This document shows, in pieces, positions 9,358 to 21,386 of a DNA stretch of 36,676 nucleotides. The DNA is taken from assembly GCA_016870835.1 (NCBI GenBank), contig VGAG01000010.1, forward strand, positions 1 to 36,676. The letters are read 5' to 3'. Made by a program: the position numbers and the translations under genes. Position 1 is the stretch's first letter. Every line of letters starts with the position of its first letter. The stretch comes from Actinomycetota bacterium. GTDB taxonomy: Bacteria > Actinomycetota > Actinomycetes > Nanopelagicales > Nanopelagicaceae. The notes beneath the pieces are model-generated. The model did no database searches. It saw nothing but the letters and a program-made list of their open reading frames with translations, and was not told the DNA's origin.

Positions 9358-9737
9358 TGACCTATTCCTATATTCCTGGAACTTGCAATCTCGGCAAGGC
9401 TGAAGTTAGACGTCGCCAAATCGTTGCACTATTTGGAGCTTTTCTGACCATCTCAAGTTTCATCGGACTTCAAGCAGCTGGCACCGCGAATTCAGCGCGC
9501 TGGTCTCTCTTTGTACCGTTGATGGTCTTCTCGGTTGGCTTTATCCAATCTCGTAAGAAGTTCTGCCTTGCGTATGGCCTCATGGGAACTTTTAATCTCG
9601 GTCGACTTGGTGATATCACTCGGGTACAAAGTCCAGAAGACCGAAAAGCTGATCGAAGAACTGCTGCCGTGATTCTTATTCAGAGCGCGTTCTTGGCTTT
9701 AGTGTTGACGCTGCTCTTTGTTCTCCTGCCGCTTTAG
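9357..9737 (+). CDS. Hypothetical membrane protein
   Basis: 126 aa, at least two hydrophobic spans, motif 'YSYIPGTCNLGKAEVRRR'; translationally coupled to the preceding small ORF. Confidence 0.75.
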   Translation: MTYSYIPGTCNLGKAEVRRRQIVALFGAFLTISSFIGLQAAGTANSARWSLFVPLMVFSVGFIQSRKKFCLAYGLMGTFNLGRLGDITRVQSPEDRKADRRTAAVILIQSAFLALVLTLLFVLLPL

Positions 9738-10252
9738 TTCTTAGCGCGAGCATCCGCGCTCTCTTCTCCACCTTTTAGAAACTTAGATGCACTTATGTAA
9801 TCCACATAGAAGTCAGCATTCCACTCACCAGTTTCAGCGCTAAAGCTAGTGTTCAAGTAATCAATTGCAGCTTGAGTTTCATCAAGAAGCGTTGGTAACT
9901 CATCTTTTCGCGATTCCAATAGGCATGAAGGGTACTTATTCATCCGCTCATAGATCTTCAAATCGTGCTCTAAGACTTTAAGGACCGATGTGACCATTGA
10001 TTCAACTAGAGAAGTTCGGTTAGCTTCAACATCTAGGGCTAGGTACTCACTTACTTGCCTCTTATAAATAGTCCAATCTGCTTTTCCCGCCATCTCTTCA
10101 TCCAAGATGAATGTCTTTAGCGTGTCACATTGTTTAGCTAGGTAGGCCTTGGAACCGGATGGGCCAAAACGAAAAGTTCCCCAGATTGATCCAAGCGCAA
10201 GCACTAAACAGAGCGGCACCAGGATCCAGAGAGCTCGGTTCACCTTTTTCAC
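9734..10252 (-). CDS. Hypothetical secreted or membrane-anchored protein
   Basis: 172 aa with N-terminal hydrophobic anchor 'RALWILVPLCLVLALGSIWG'; convergent with 9357-9737 and divergent from 10273. Confidence 0.65.
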   Translation of the reverse strand: MKKVNRALWILVPLCLVLALGSIWGTFRFGPSGSKAYLAKQCDTLKTFILDEEMAGKADWTIYKRQVSEYLALDVEANRTSLVESMVTSVLKVLEHDLKIYERMNKYPSCLLESRKDELPTLLDETQAAIDYLNTSFSAETGEWNADFYVDYISASKFLKGGEESADARAKN

Positions 10253-10272
10253 CGGCTTAGACTAACTCAGTA

Positions 10273-12757
<2,485 letters not shown>

Positions 12758-12759
12758 AA

Positions 12760-14403
12760 ATGGCAACGAAGATATCTGGCATTCTCGATACTTTTATGGA
12801 AGAGGGCATAAAGCTAACCCCGATTGGAGCAACGCTTCTCGGAGTCCCAGGTGCGGATGACAAGCTTGATGATTTCTCTATGGTCGGCCAGAAAGCAAGG
12901 GAAGATTTAACGCGCAAGACCCTTGAATCACTAAAGAGCGCAAGGCCCGAGAATGAATTTAATCGAATCGCTCAATCCGTTGCGATCGAGAGACTTTCAT
13001 CTGAACTTAGATTAAGTGAGAGCCACGAATCTAGAGCTCTTTTTAATCTCATCTCCTCGCCCGTGACTTCGATCCGCCAAGTATTCGAGATGATGAAGAA
13101 AGATAATCCTGATTCGTTGGCTAACGCCACAGCGCGTTTAAATGCAATCGGTGAAGCGCTAAGAGGTTGGTGCTCAACGCTTGAGACCGTTGCCGGCGAA
13201 GGCAGAGTTAATTCTGCTCGCCAAGTTAAGGCAACTATTGGACAACTTGAGACAATTTCAAAGGGCGCCTACCAAACCGTCGCTAAGAAATTTGATGCAA
13301 AGGGTGAAAATTCAGCTCTATTAGATGCCGCAAAAAACGCGGAATCTGCTTGTTTGGAAGTCTCCAAATGGCTCCGTGATTCGTATCTTCCTAAGGCTGC
13401 GCCGAAAGATGGAGTTGGCGAAGAGCGTTACAAGATGTGGGCTAGGCACTTCACCGGAGCAGATTTAAATCTGCGCGATACATACGAGTGGGGAATTGCT
13501 CAACTAGAAGAGATAAATGCGCGGATGAAGCGGGCATCAGAACGTCTCTATCCAGATGCAACCTCCCTTCGCGAAGTAGCCGATCGCCTCGATAAAGACC
13601 CTCGCTACGTTGTTGAAGGTGAAGCAGAACTTCTCCGTAAGTTAAAAGAATTCATTGAGAAAGCAGTCGAGAGATTAGATGGCAAAGAGTTCTACATCGA
13701 TCCGCGCATTAAGAGTTGTGAAGCAAGACTTGCACCTGAGGGAAGCGCCTCGGCTGCGTACTACATGGGACCAAGTGAGGACTTATCTCGCCCAGGAACT
13801 ACTTGGTATCCAACTATGGGCAGAAAGACTTTTGGTTGGTGGCACATAGTCTCAACTTGGTATCACGAAGCAGTTCCTGGTCATCATCTTCAAGTTGCAA
13901 CAACAAAAATTAACACCGAACGCCTAACGAGATTCCAGAGAAATAGAGTATGGGTTTCTGGTTATGGTGAAGGTTGGGCTCTATACGCCGAGCGGTTAAT
14001 GGATGAATTAGGAGCTTTTGAAGATCCGGGATTTGAGATGGGTTATCTATCCGCTCAAGGACTGCGCGCTGCGCGAGTTGTTGTCGATATCGGAATGCAC
14101 TGTGGCTATAAGGATTTCAATGGCGAAGTTTGGAATGCAGAATCCGCATTTAAGATTCTTCATGAGCGCGCGCTACTAGATGAGATCTCAGCTCGAAGCG
14201 AAGTTGATCGTTATCTCGGCTGGCCCGGACAAGCAATCTCTTACAAAGTAGGAGAGCGTTTTATGATGGAAGCTCGTGAAGATGCAAAGCGCAGACTCGG
14301 TGCAAACTTTGATCTCAAGAAATTCCACTCATATGTTCTAAATCTTGGACCGATGGGTCTTGATCCATTTAAGGCTGAAATGGCCGCTTGGAACGGGCAA
14401 TAA
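12760..14403 (+). CDS. DUF885 family protein (putative metallopeptidase)
   Basis: 'TWYHEAVPGHHLQVATT', 'GYGEGWALYAERLMDELG', 'WPGQAISYKVGE'. Confidence 0.85.
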   Translation: MATKISGILDTFMEEGIKLTPIGATLLGVPGADDKLDDFSMVGQKAREDLTRKTLESLKSARPENEFNRIAQSVAIERLSSELRLSESHESRALFNLISSPVTSIRQVFEMMKKDNPDSLANATARLNAIGEALRGWCSTLETVAGEGRVNSARQVKATIGQLETISKGAYQTVAKKFDAKGENSALLDAAKNAESACLEVSKWLRDSYLPKAAPKDGVGEERYKMWARHFTGADLNLRDTYEWGIAQLEEINARMKRASERLYPDATSLREVADRLDKDPRYVVEGEAELLRKLKEFIEKAVERLDGKEFYIDPRIKSCEARLAPEGSASAAYYMGPSEDLSRPGTTWYPTMGRKTFGWWHIVSTWYHEAVPGHHLQVATTKINTERLTRFQRNRVWVSGYGEGWALYAERLMDELGAFEDPGFEMGYLSAQGLRAARVVVDIGMHCGYKDFNGEVWNAESAFKILHERALLDEISARSEVDRYLGWPGQAISYKVGERFMMEAREDAKRRLGANFDLKKFHSYVLNLGPMGLDPFKAEMAAWNGQ

Positions 14404-14424
14404 CACTCGGCTAGAATCACGCTG

Positions 14425-14548
14425 TTGTTTCCGGGGTCGGTGTAATTCCGAACCGGCAGTTAAAGTCTGCGACCCGCTAGCACCCAGCTATCGGTGGACT
14501 TGGTGAAATTCCAAGACCGACGGTTAAAGTCCGGATGAGAGGAAACAA
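14425..14548 (+). promoter_or_regulatory. FMN riboswitch aptamer (RFN element)
   Basis: Conserved blocks 'CCGGGGTCGGTGTAATTCCGAACCGGCAGTTAAAGTCTGCGACCCG' and 'TCGGTGGACTTGGTGAAATTCCAAGACCGACGGTTAAAGTCCGGATGAGAGGAAAC'; closing P1 TTGTTTCC (14425-14432)/GGAAACAA (14541-14548); upstream of rib genes. Confidence 0.97.
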
Positions 14549-14614
14549 ATACGCGCACTTCTGCGCGTCCTCTTTTGCGCACCCCGGAATCATTTAAAGG
14601 GGGTGGCGATCTTG
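14549..14614 (+). promoter_or_regulatory. Riboswitch expression platform: hairpin plus SD sequestor/anti-sequestor
   Basis: Hairpin ACGCGCA-cttc-TGCGCGT (14551-14568). CACCCC (14580-14585) pairs with GGGGTG (14600-14605) over the SD. ACCCCGGAA (14581-14589) is exactly complementary to TTCCGGGGT (14429-14437) in the aptamer 5' side. Confidence 0.65.
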
Positions 14615-15637
14615 ATCAATGAATCAAAGGCGATGCAACGCGCGCTTGAACTCTCAGAGCTAGGTCTTGGCCTAACCGCCCCAAATCCAATTGTTGGCGC
14701 AGTAATTGTTGATGATTCCGGAGAAACTATTGGTGAAGGTTTTCATCAACGCGTAAATATCGGAGCACACGCAGAGGTAATTGCGCTCAATGCTGCTGGA
14801 AAGAAGGCAGAAGGCGCAACACTCGTTCTAACTTTAGAACCATGTAATCACACCGGTAAAACTCCTCCTTGTGTGGATGCAATTATCGCTGCTGGCATTA
14901 AGCGAGTTATATTTTCAATGAAGGATCCAAATCCAATCGCTCAAGGTGGCGCCGAGCGACTTCGTGTCAAGGGAGTTGAAGTAGTAGAAGGTGTTCTAAA
15001 AGAGAAGGTTAGTTTTTCAAATCGCGCCTGGCTCAAGAAGATTGATGAGAAGCGTCCATATATAACGCTTAAAGTTGCTTCCTCTCTCGATGGAAAGATT
15101 TCGGCAGCAGATGGTTCTTCAAAGTGGATTACAAATGAGGTTTCTAGAAGTAATGTAGCGCGACTGCGCAGCGAATGTGATGCCATTGTTACTGGAACTG
15201 GAACGGTGATTGCTGATGATCCATCACTAACCGTCAGGGGAATTGTTAGGGCGGGTGCAAAATTTGCTCCAACAAGAGTTGTTCTAGGTAAACGTGGGAT
15301 TCCTAGCGGCGCAAAGTTGCTTGATGACTCTGCGCCCACGATTCATCTGCAAACAAACGAAATCTCTCAACTTATTGAATTGGCGAATTCCAAAGGCTGG
15401 AACCGCATCTTGATTGAAGCTGGCCCAACCCTCACGGGAGCGCTCTTGAAAGAAGGGCTATTTGATGAGCTATTTCTCTACCAAGCTCCCACTCTTCTGG
15501 GTGGAAACTTTGATTTCACGCGCGATCTTGGGCTTCGAAGCATTTCAGAGCGCCTAGATCTACAACTTCATGGCGTTGAAACCCTCGGTGACGCTCAAAA
15601 AGATCTTCGCCTTCATTTATTGGCGGTGAACTCCTGA
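14612..15637 (+). CDS. ribD: Bifunctional diaminohydroxyphosphoribosylaminopyrimidine deaminase / uracil reductase
   Basis: '[13 protein letters not shown]', 'GAHAEVIAL', '[22 protein letters not shown]', '[16 protein letters not shown]'. TTG 14612 is preferred over the listed GTG 14603, which lies inside the GGGGG SD. Confidence 0.95.
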   Translation: MINESKAMQRALELSELGLGLTAPNPIVGAVIVDDSGETIGEGFHQRVNIGAHAEVIALNAAGKKAEGATLVLTLEPCNHTGKTPPCVDAIIAAGIKRVIFSMKDPNPIAQGGAERLRVKGVEVVEGVLKEKVSFSNRAWLKKIDEKRPYITLKVASSLDGKISAADGSSKWITNEVSRSNVARLRSECDAIVTGTGTVIADDPSLTVRGIVRAGAKFAPTRVVLGKRGIPSGAKLLDDSAPTIHLQTNEISQLIELANSKGWNRILIEAGPTLTGALLKEGLFDELFLYQAPTLLGGNFDFTRDLGLRSISERLDLQLHGVETLGDAQKDLRLHLLAVNS

Positions 15638-16239
15638 TGTTTACCGGACTAGTAGCAGATAGAGGGAAAGTTCTCTCAATTTCACAAGAAAGCGAATCTG
15701 CCGTAATTGAGATTCAAAGCGCCCTTCTAGATCAAGTAAAAGTTGGAGATTCAATAAGTGTTAATGGGGTCTGCTTAACCGCGATCGAGTTAGACGGAAA
15801 GAGCTTTAAGGCAGATGTCATGATCCAAACACTTAAAGTCACAAGTTTGAGTGAAATCAAAGTTGGCGATGATGTAAATCTAGAACTTGCAGCAAGAGCT
15901 GACTCAAGACTTGGTGGCCATATCGTGCAAGGGCATGTTGATGGGGTAGGCGTAGTGCAAGAGAACTCATCGGGGGAGAAGTGGAACAAGTTTGTGATTG
16001 CAGTTCCAAAGGCTCTTACTAAATACATAGTCAATCAAGGTTCGATTGCCATTGATGGCGTATCACTTACTGTTGGTGAAATTAGCGGTGAAAATGTAAC
16101 GCTCTGGTTAATCCCAGAAACTCTGACAAAGACAAATCTCGCTGCTAAAACTCCGGGAAATAAGGCGAATATTGAAGTTGATCTCATCGCTAAATATGTA
16201 GAGCGCTTGATGAAGCGAGGTGATGAGAATGGCAACTGA
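15637..16239 (+). CDS. ribE: Riboflavin synthase, alpha subunit
   Basis: '[12 protein letters not shown]', 'GDSISVNGVCLTA', 'GGHIVQGHVDGVG', 'IDGVSLTVGE'; starts within the ribD stop (TGATG). Confidence 0.96.
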   Translation: MFTGLVADRGKVLSISQESESAVIEIQSALLDQVKVGDSISVNGVCLTAIELDGKSFKADVMIQTLKVTSLSEIKVGDDVNLELAARADSRLGGHIVQGHVDGVGVVQENSSGEKWNKFVIAVPKALTKYIVNQGSIAIDGVSLTVGEISGENVTLWLIPETLTKTNLAAKTPGNKANIEVDLIAKYVERLMKRGDENGN

Positions 16240-17428
16240 GATGCACTTAGCCTTAGATAAATTTAAAAGTGGCGGCTTTGTAATAGTCACTGATGATGCT
16301 GATCGCGAGAATGAAGGCGATCTCTTCTTGCTCGCTAGCGCAGCTACGACCGAGAAGATTGGTTTTATGATCCGCCACACTTCTGGGGTCATATGTGTAG
16401 CAATGACTGAGGAGCGTTCCCGCCAACTACACCTGCCCCTTATGGTGAAACAGAATCAGGATACAAAGCGAACAGCTTTCACAGTTACTGTAGATGTAAA
16501 GCATGGAATCACGACTGGGATAAGCGCGCAAGAGCGGGCCAACACAATTAGAGCGCTAGCAGACTCCAATTCGACTGCTGAGGACTTCATTAGACCTGGT
16601 CACATATTCCCGTTAATTGCTGATGAAGGCGGGCTCGCAGCACGACGCGGTCATACCGAAGCGGTTATTGAGATGTGCCTTCGTGCCGGTGAGACTCCGG
16701 TCGGTGTAATTAGTGAAATTGTTAATGAGGATGGCTCGATGATGCGCGGAAGTGCGTTATTTGAATTCGCCAAGAAATTTGAGACACCAATCATCTCAAT
16801 TGCAGAATTGTCAAAAACTCTCTCTCCGGTTAAGCCAAGAAGTAGCGAGAAATTGGATTGGGCAAAGCTTCCGAGAAACGATAAAAACTGGCGGATTGCA
16901 ACGCATTCTGGTCAAGGCGGAGTAACCCACTCCGTTATGGCACTTGGTGAGATAAAGAGCGAAACTCTTCTTCGCATACATTCTGAATGCTTAACCGGCG
17001 ATGTTTTTGGTTCAATGCGTTGTGATTGTGGCGATCAGCTCTCGATTGCGCTAAGTGAGATTGAAGCAGCTGGAAGCGGTGTAATCATCTATCTCCGGGA
17101 ACATGAAGGTAGAGGTATTGGACTTAGCGAGAAGATCCGAGCATATAAGTTGCAAGATGAAGGACTAGATACTGTTGACGCAAATCTTGCGTTGGGCCAT
17201 GAAGCAGATGAGCGCGACTATCAAGATGCAGTCGAAATCCTAAAGGATCTTGGCATTTCTAAAGTTTCATTACTAACAAATAACCCAGATAAAGAGAGAG
17301 CCTTAAGCGCCGCTGGTATTCAAGTCAAATCTAAGAAAATTGGAGTTAAGCCGAATCTACATAACATTGAGTATTTACGGGTTAAGGCCGAGCGTATGGG
17401 CCACTCAAATATAGAGAAAGAGGCATAG
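16229..17428 (+). CDS. ribBA: Bifunctional 3,4-dihydroxy-2-butanone 4-phosphate synthase / GTP cyclohydrolase II
   Basis: 'FVIVTDDADRENEGDLFL', 'RRGHTEA', 'HSECLTGDVFGSMRCDCGDQL', 'YLREHEGRGIGLSEKIRAYKLQD'. ATG 16229 has GAGG 8 nt upstream. Confidence 0.96.
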   Translation: MATEMHLALDKFKSGGFVIVTDDADRENEGDLFLLASAATTEKIGFMIRHTSGVICVAMTEERSRQLHLPLMVKQNQDTKRTAFTVTVDVKHGITTGISAQERANTIRALADSNSTAEDFIRPGHIFPLIADEGGLAARRGHTEAVIEMCLRAGETPVGVISEIVNEDGSMMRGSALFEFAKKFETPIISIAELSKTLSPVKPRSSEKLDWAKLPRNDKNWRIATHSGQGGVTHSVMALGEIKSETLLRIHSECLTGDVFGSMRCDCGDQLSIALSEIEAAGSGVIIYLREHEGRGIGLSEKIRAYKLQDEGLDTVDANLALGHEADERDYQDAVEILKDLGISKVSLLTNNPDKERALSAAGIQVKSKKIGVKPNLHNIEYLRVKAERMGHSNIEKEA

Positions 17429-17914
17429 ATGTCGGGTAACGCGCCGAAAATTGAAACGACAAGGCTGGAGAACGCAAAGGTCGCAATCATTTCAGCTAGA
17501 TGGCACCAAGAAATCTGCGACTCTTTAATTTCTGGCGCAAAGCGCGCTCTTGAAGAATCAGGCGTCAAAGAAATTTCAATCGACTATGTAGCCGGATCAT
17601 TTGAACTTCCGCTTGCTGCTCAATATGCCCTTAAGTCAGGCGCTGATGCTGCTGTAGTCCTTGGAGTTGTCCTTCGCGGAGAGACACCTCATTTTGATTA
17701 TGTCTGCCAAGGGGTAACGGATGGAATCATGCGGGTCTCACTCGATCTCGATAAACCAATCGGGTTTGGTGTTCTTACAGTTGATACAGTCGAACAAGCG
17801 ATTGCAAGAAGCGGTGTAGCTGGAAGTAAAGAAGATAAGGGATATGACAGCGCTATTGCTGCGCTCGACCTACTTCGCGTTAAGCGTGAGTTCTTTGGTA
17901 GGTTCGCTAAGTGA
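17429..17914 (+). CDS. ribH: 6,7-dimethyl-8-ribityllumazine synthase
   Basis: '[18 protein letters not shown]', '[32 protein letters not shown]', '[11 protein letters not shown]'. Confidence 0.96.
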   Translation: MSGNAPKIETTRLENAKVAIISARWHQEICDSLISGAKRALEESGVKEISIDYVAGSFELPLAAQYALKSGADAAVVLGVVLRGETPHFDYVCQGVTDGIMRVSLDLDKPIGFGVLTVDTVEQAIARSGVAGSKEDKGYDSAIAALDLLRVKREFFGRFAK

Positions 17915-18795
17915 GTTCAGCCGGCTCAAAATTTCGTGAGGCGCTTCGCGCTGAATCACCGGTACAAATAATCGGAACCATAAATGCAAATCATGCGCTC
18001 TTAGCAAAGCGAGCTGGGTATAAAGCAATCTATCTATCAGGTGGGGGCGTCGCTGCCGGATCACTAGGGGTTCCTGATCTTGGAATCACAACACTCGAAG
18101 ATGTCCTTATAGATGTTCGGAGAATCACCTCTGCTTGCGATCTACCGTTACTTGTGGATATCGATACTGGATTTGGTCCATCAGCTTTCAATATAGAGCG
18201 AACAATTAAGTCACTAATTGGCGCGGGAGCTGCCGGCGCACATATAGAGGATCAAGTGGGCGCCAAGCGTTGCGGCCATAGACCAAATAAGGAAGTTGTA
18301 AGCAAAGAAGAGATGGTAGATCGAATCAAAGCTGCAAAAAGTGCTCGCGGAGATAATGAGTTCTATCTAATCGCGCGTACTGATGCGGTCGCAGTTGAAG
18401 GAATCGAGAGCGCAATTGAGCGCGCCCTTGCTTATCTCTCGGCCGGCGCTGATGCGATATTTGCTGAAGCGATAACCACACTTGATGACTATCGCCGTTT
18501 TACTTCTGCCGTAAAGGCTCCAGTTCTTGCGAATATAACTGAGTTTGGCTTGACCCCGCTCTTCACAATTGAGGAGTTAAGAAGTGCCAATATTGCGATG
18601 GCTTTATATCCGCTCTCGGCATTTAGGGCGATGAATAAGGCCGCTGAAAAAGTCTTTGAGACAATCCGTAGAGATGGCACCCAGAAGTCGTTAGTTGGAG
18701 AGATGCAGACCAGAGAAGAGCTTTACGAACGGATAAATTATTATGAATACGAAAAGGCTTTAGATAAATTCAACTCTGAGAAGCGCGGAGAATGA
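17911..18795 (+). CDS. prpB: Methylisocitrate lyase
   Basis: '[30 protein letters not shown]', '[10 protein letters not shown]', '[27 protein letters not shown]'. GTG start overlaps the ribH stop (GTGA). Confidence 0.93.
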   Translation: MSSAGSKFREALRAESPVQIIGTINANHALLAKRAGYKAIYLSGGGVAAGSLGVPDLGITTLEDVLIDVRRITSACDLPLLVDIDTGFGPSAFNIERTIKSLIGAGAAGAHIEDQVGAKRCGHRPNKEVVSKEEMVDRIKAAKSARGDNEFYLIARTDAVAVEGIESAIERALAYLSAGADAIFAEAITTLDDYRRFTSAVKAPVLANITEFGLTPLFTIEELRSANIAMALYPLSAFRAMNKAAEKVFETIRRDGTQKSLVGEMQTREELYERINYYEYEKALDKFNSEKRGE

Positions 18796-19928
18796 GCGAA
18801 TTTAAGGCAAAAAAGTCGGTGGCCCTATCGGGCGTTCCGGCAGGAGATACCGCTTTATCTACCGTTGGACAGAGCGGAAACGATCTTCACTATCGTGGTT
18901 ATGACATCAAAGACCTTGCTGAGAATTGTGAGTTTGAAGAGGTTGCATTTTTAATTCTTTATGGCCGATTACCCAAGGAAAGCGAACTAGCAAATTACAA
19001 AAATGAATTGGAGAAGTTAAGGGCTCTGCCTAGCGCAGTTTTAACAATTCTTGAGAACTTGCCGAAGAGCGCACATCCTATGGATGTCATTCGAATTGGA
19101 GTCTCGGCGCTCGGAACTCATTTGCCTGAGCCGATAAATCACAACGATGAGGGAGCGCTAGGAATCGCCAACAAACTTATTGCTTCCACTCCCTCCATGC
19201 TGCTTTATTGGTACCACTTCACCCATAGCGGCAAGCGGATTAACCTTGAAACTGGCGCAAAATCAGTTGGTGAACATTTCTTAACACTTCTACACCAAAC
19301 TAAACCTAAGGATTCTTGGATAAAGGCGATGCACGCCTCTTTGATTCTCTACGCTGAACATGAATTTAATGCCTCTACTTTTACCGGAAGGGTAATTGCA
19401 GGGACCGGTTCTGATATCTACTCCGCAATTACTGGAGCAATCGGGGCTCTTCGTGGACCGAAGCATGGCGGCGCAAATGAAGTAGCACTTGAGATTCAAG
19501 AACGCTACCCCAATCCCGCTGAAGCCGAAGTAGATATACGAGCCCGAGTAGCGAATAAGGAAGTAATAATCGGATTTGGACATCCGGTCTACACCATCTC
19601 GGATCCAAGAAATCCGATAATCAAGGAGATTGCCCAAACACTTGCAAAGGAGAATGGAGATACGAATCTCTTCCAAGTTGCGGAACGAATAGAAAGTGTG
19701 ATGTGGGAAGTAAAGAAGATGTTCCCAAATCTAGATTGGTTCTCGGCCGTTGCTTATAAAGAGATGGGAATCCCAACCTCATTTTTCACACCTATATTCA
19801 TCTTTGCCCGATTAACTGGTTGGTCTGGACACATAATCGAACAACGTCATGACAACAAGATCATCCGCCCCAGTGCAAACTACACCGGTCCTGCAAACCG
19901 CTCCTTTGTAAGAATTAAGGATCGATAA
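18792..19928 (+). CDS. prpC: 2-methylcitrate synthase / citrate synthase
   Basis: '[16 protein letters not shown]', '[42 protein letters not shown]', '[13 protein letters not shown]'; overlaps the prpB stop by 4 nt. Confidence 0.93.
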   Translation: MSEFKAKKSVALSGVPAGDTALSTVGQSGNDLHYRGYDIKDLAENCEFEEVAFLILYGRLPKESELANYKNELEKLRALPSAVLTILENLPKSAHPMDVIRIGVSALGTHLPEPINHNDEGALGIANKLIASTPSMLLYWYHFTHSGKRINLETGAKSVGEHFLTLLHQTKPKDSWIKAMHASLILYAEHEFNASTFTGRVIAGTGSDIYSAITGAIGALRGPKHGGANEVALEIQERYPNPAEAEVDIRARVANKEVIIGFGHPVYTISDPRNPIIKEIAQTLAKENGDTNLFQVAERIESVMWEVKKMFPNLDWFSAVAYKEMGIPTSFFTPIFIFARLTGWSGHIIEQRHDNKIIRPSANYTGPANRSFVRIKDR

Positions 19929-21386
19929 ATGTCAGCAAATTACACAAAGTCCGATCTTCCTTTTGATCAGGAAATCGTAGATATCGTCGACTATGTATTG
20001 AATTACAAGGTTGATTCTGAGTTAGCAAAGAAGACTGCTTGGTACTGTTTCTTAGACACGATTGGTTGTGGCCTTGAGGCTCTTGAATATGAGGCCTGCC
20101 GAAAACTTCTAGGGCCAATAACTCCTGGAACAAAAGTTGTTAATGGTGCTCGCGTTCCCGGTACGGATTATGAACTCGATCCAGTACAAGGCGCTTTCAA
20201 TATTGGCGCTGCTATCCGTTGGTTGGATTTCAACGATACCTGGCTCGCCGCTGAGTGGGGACACCCATCCGATAATTTGGGTGGCATTCTTGCTGTTGCC
20301 GATTGGCTCTCTCGAAATTCGGTCACTAACGGTGGCAAGCCGTTAATGATGAGCGAGGTCTTTAGCGCCATGATTATGGCTCATGAAATTCAAGGTTGTA
20401 TTGCACTTGAGAATTCATTTAACAAAGTCGGCCTTGACCATGTGATTCTCGTGAAAGTCGCATCGACGGCGGTAGTGGGAAAGATGCTTGGTTTAACTCG
20501 TGATCAACTTCTAAATGCAGTCTCACTCGCTTGGATTGACGGTCAATCACTTCGCACCTACAGACATTTTCCAAATGCCGGTTCTAGAAAATCTTGGGCA
20601 GCCGGAGATGCAACATCTCGAGCTGTACGCCTAGCGCTAATTGCAAAGACCGGTGAGATGGGATATCCATCTGCGCTAACTGCGAAAACTTGGGGCTTCT
20701 ATGATGTTTCATTTAAGGGAAACAAATTCAAGTTTCAACGCACCTACGGTTCATACGTGATGGAAAACGTCCTCTTCAAGATCTCATTTCCCGCAGAGTT
20801 TCACGCCCAAACTGCCGTTGAAGCAGCCTTCAAACTACATAGCGAAATGCTCGCTAAGGGTAAGAGTTTGGATGACATAGAGCGGATAGAAATCCGCACC
20901 CATGAAGCTTGTATCCGAATTATTGATAAAAAAGGTCCACTTAGAAATCCTGCTGATCGCGATCACACAATCCAATACATGGTTGCTGTTCCACTCATAT
21001 TTGGCCGGTTAACGGCGCGGGATTATGAGGATGACATTGCCCAAGACCCAAGAATTGATGCTCTTCGCGAGCGAATAGTCTGCAAAGAAGACCCAGAATT
21101 CACCAAGGATTACCACGACCCAGAAAAGCGCTCTATTGCTAACGCTCTCACTCTAATTTACAAAGATGGCACAAAGAGCGATGAAGTGGCAATCGAATAT
21201 CCCGTCGGACACAAGCGGCGCAGAGAAGAGGGTATGCCGCTTCTCATCGAGAAGTACAAGACAAATCTCGCTCGCATCTTTGATAAGAATCAAATTGAAA
21301 AGATCGAGAAGGCAACTTTGAATTATGAGGATCTAGCAAAAACTCCGGTAAATGAATTGATGGAGATATTTGTAAAGCGGGCCTAG
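19929..21386 (+). CDS. prpD: 2-methylcitrate dehydratase, MmgE/PrpD family
   Basis: 'WYCFLDTIGCGLEAL', 'LDFNDTWLAAEWGHPSDNLGGILAVADW', 'TYRHFPNAGSRKSWAAGDATSRAV'; starts directly after the prpC stop. Confidence 0.93.
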   Translation: MSANYTKSDLPFDQEIVDIVDYVLNYKVDSELAKKTAWYCFLDTIGCGLEALEYEACRKLLGPITPGTKVVNGARVPGTDYELDPVQGAFNIGAAIRWLDFNDTWLAAEWGHPSDNLGGILAVADWLSRNSVTNGGKPLMMSEVFSAMIMAHEIQGCIALENSFNKVGLDHVILVKVASTAVVGKMLGLTRDQLLNAVSLAWIDGQSLRTYRHFPNAGSRKSWAAGDATSRAVRLALIAKTGEMGYPSALTAKTWGFYDVSFKGNKFKFQRTYGSYVMENVLFKISFPAEFHAQTAVEAAFKLHSEMLAKGKSLDDIERIEIRTHEACIRIIDKKGPLRNPADRDHTIQYMVAVPLIFGRLTARDYEDDIAQDPRIDALRERIVCKEDPEFTKDYHDPEKRSIANALTLIYKDGTKSDEVAIEYPVGHKRRREEGMPLLIEKYKTNLARIFDKNQIEKIEKATLNYEDLAKTPVNELMEIFVKRA

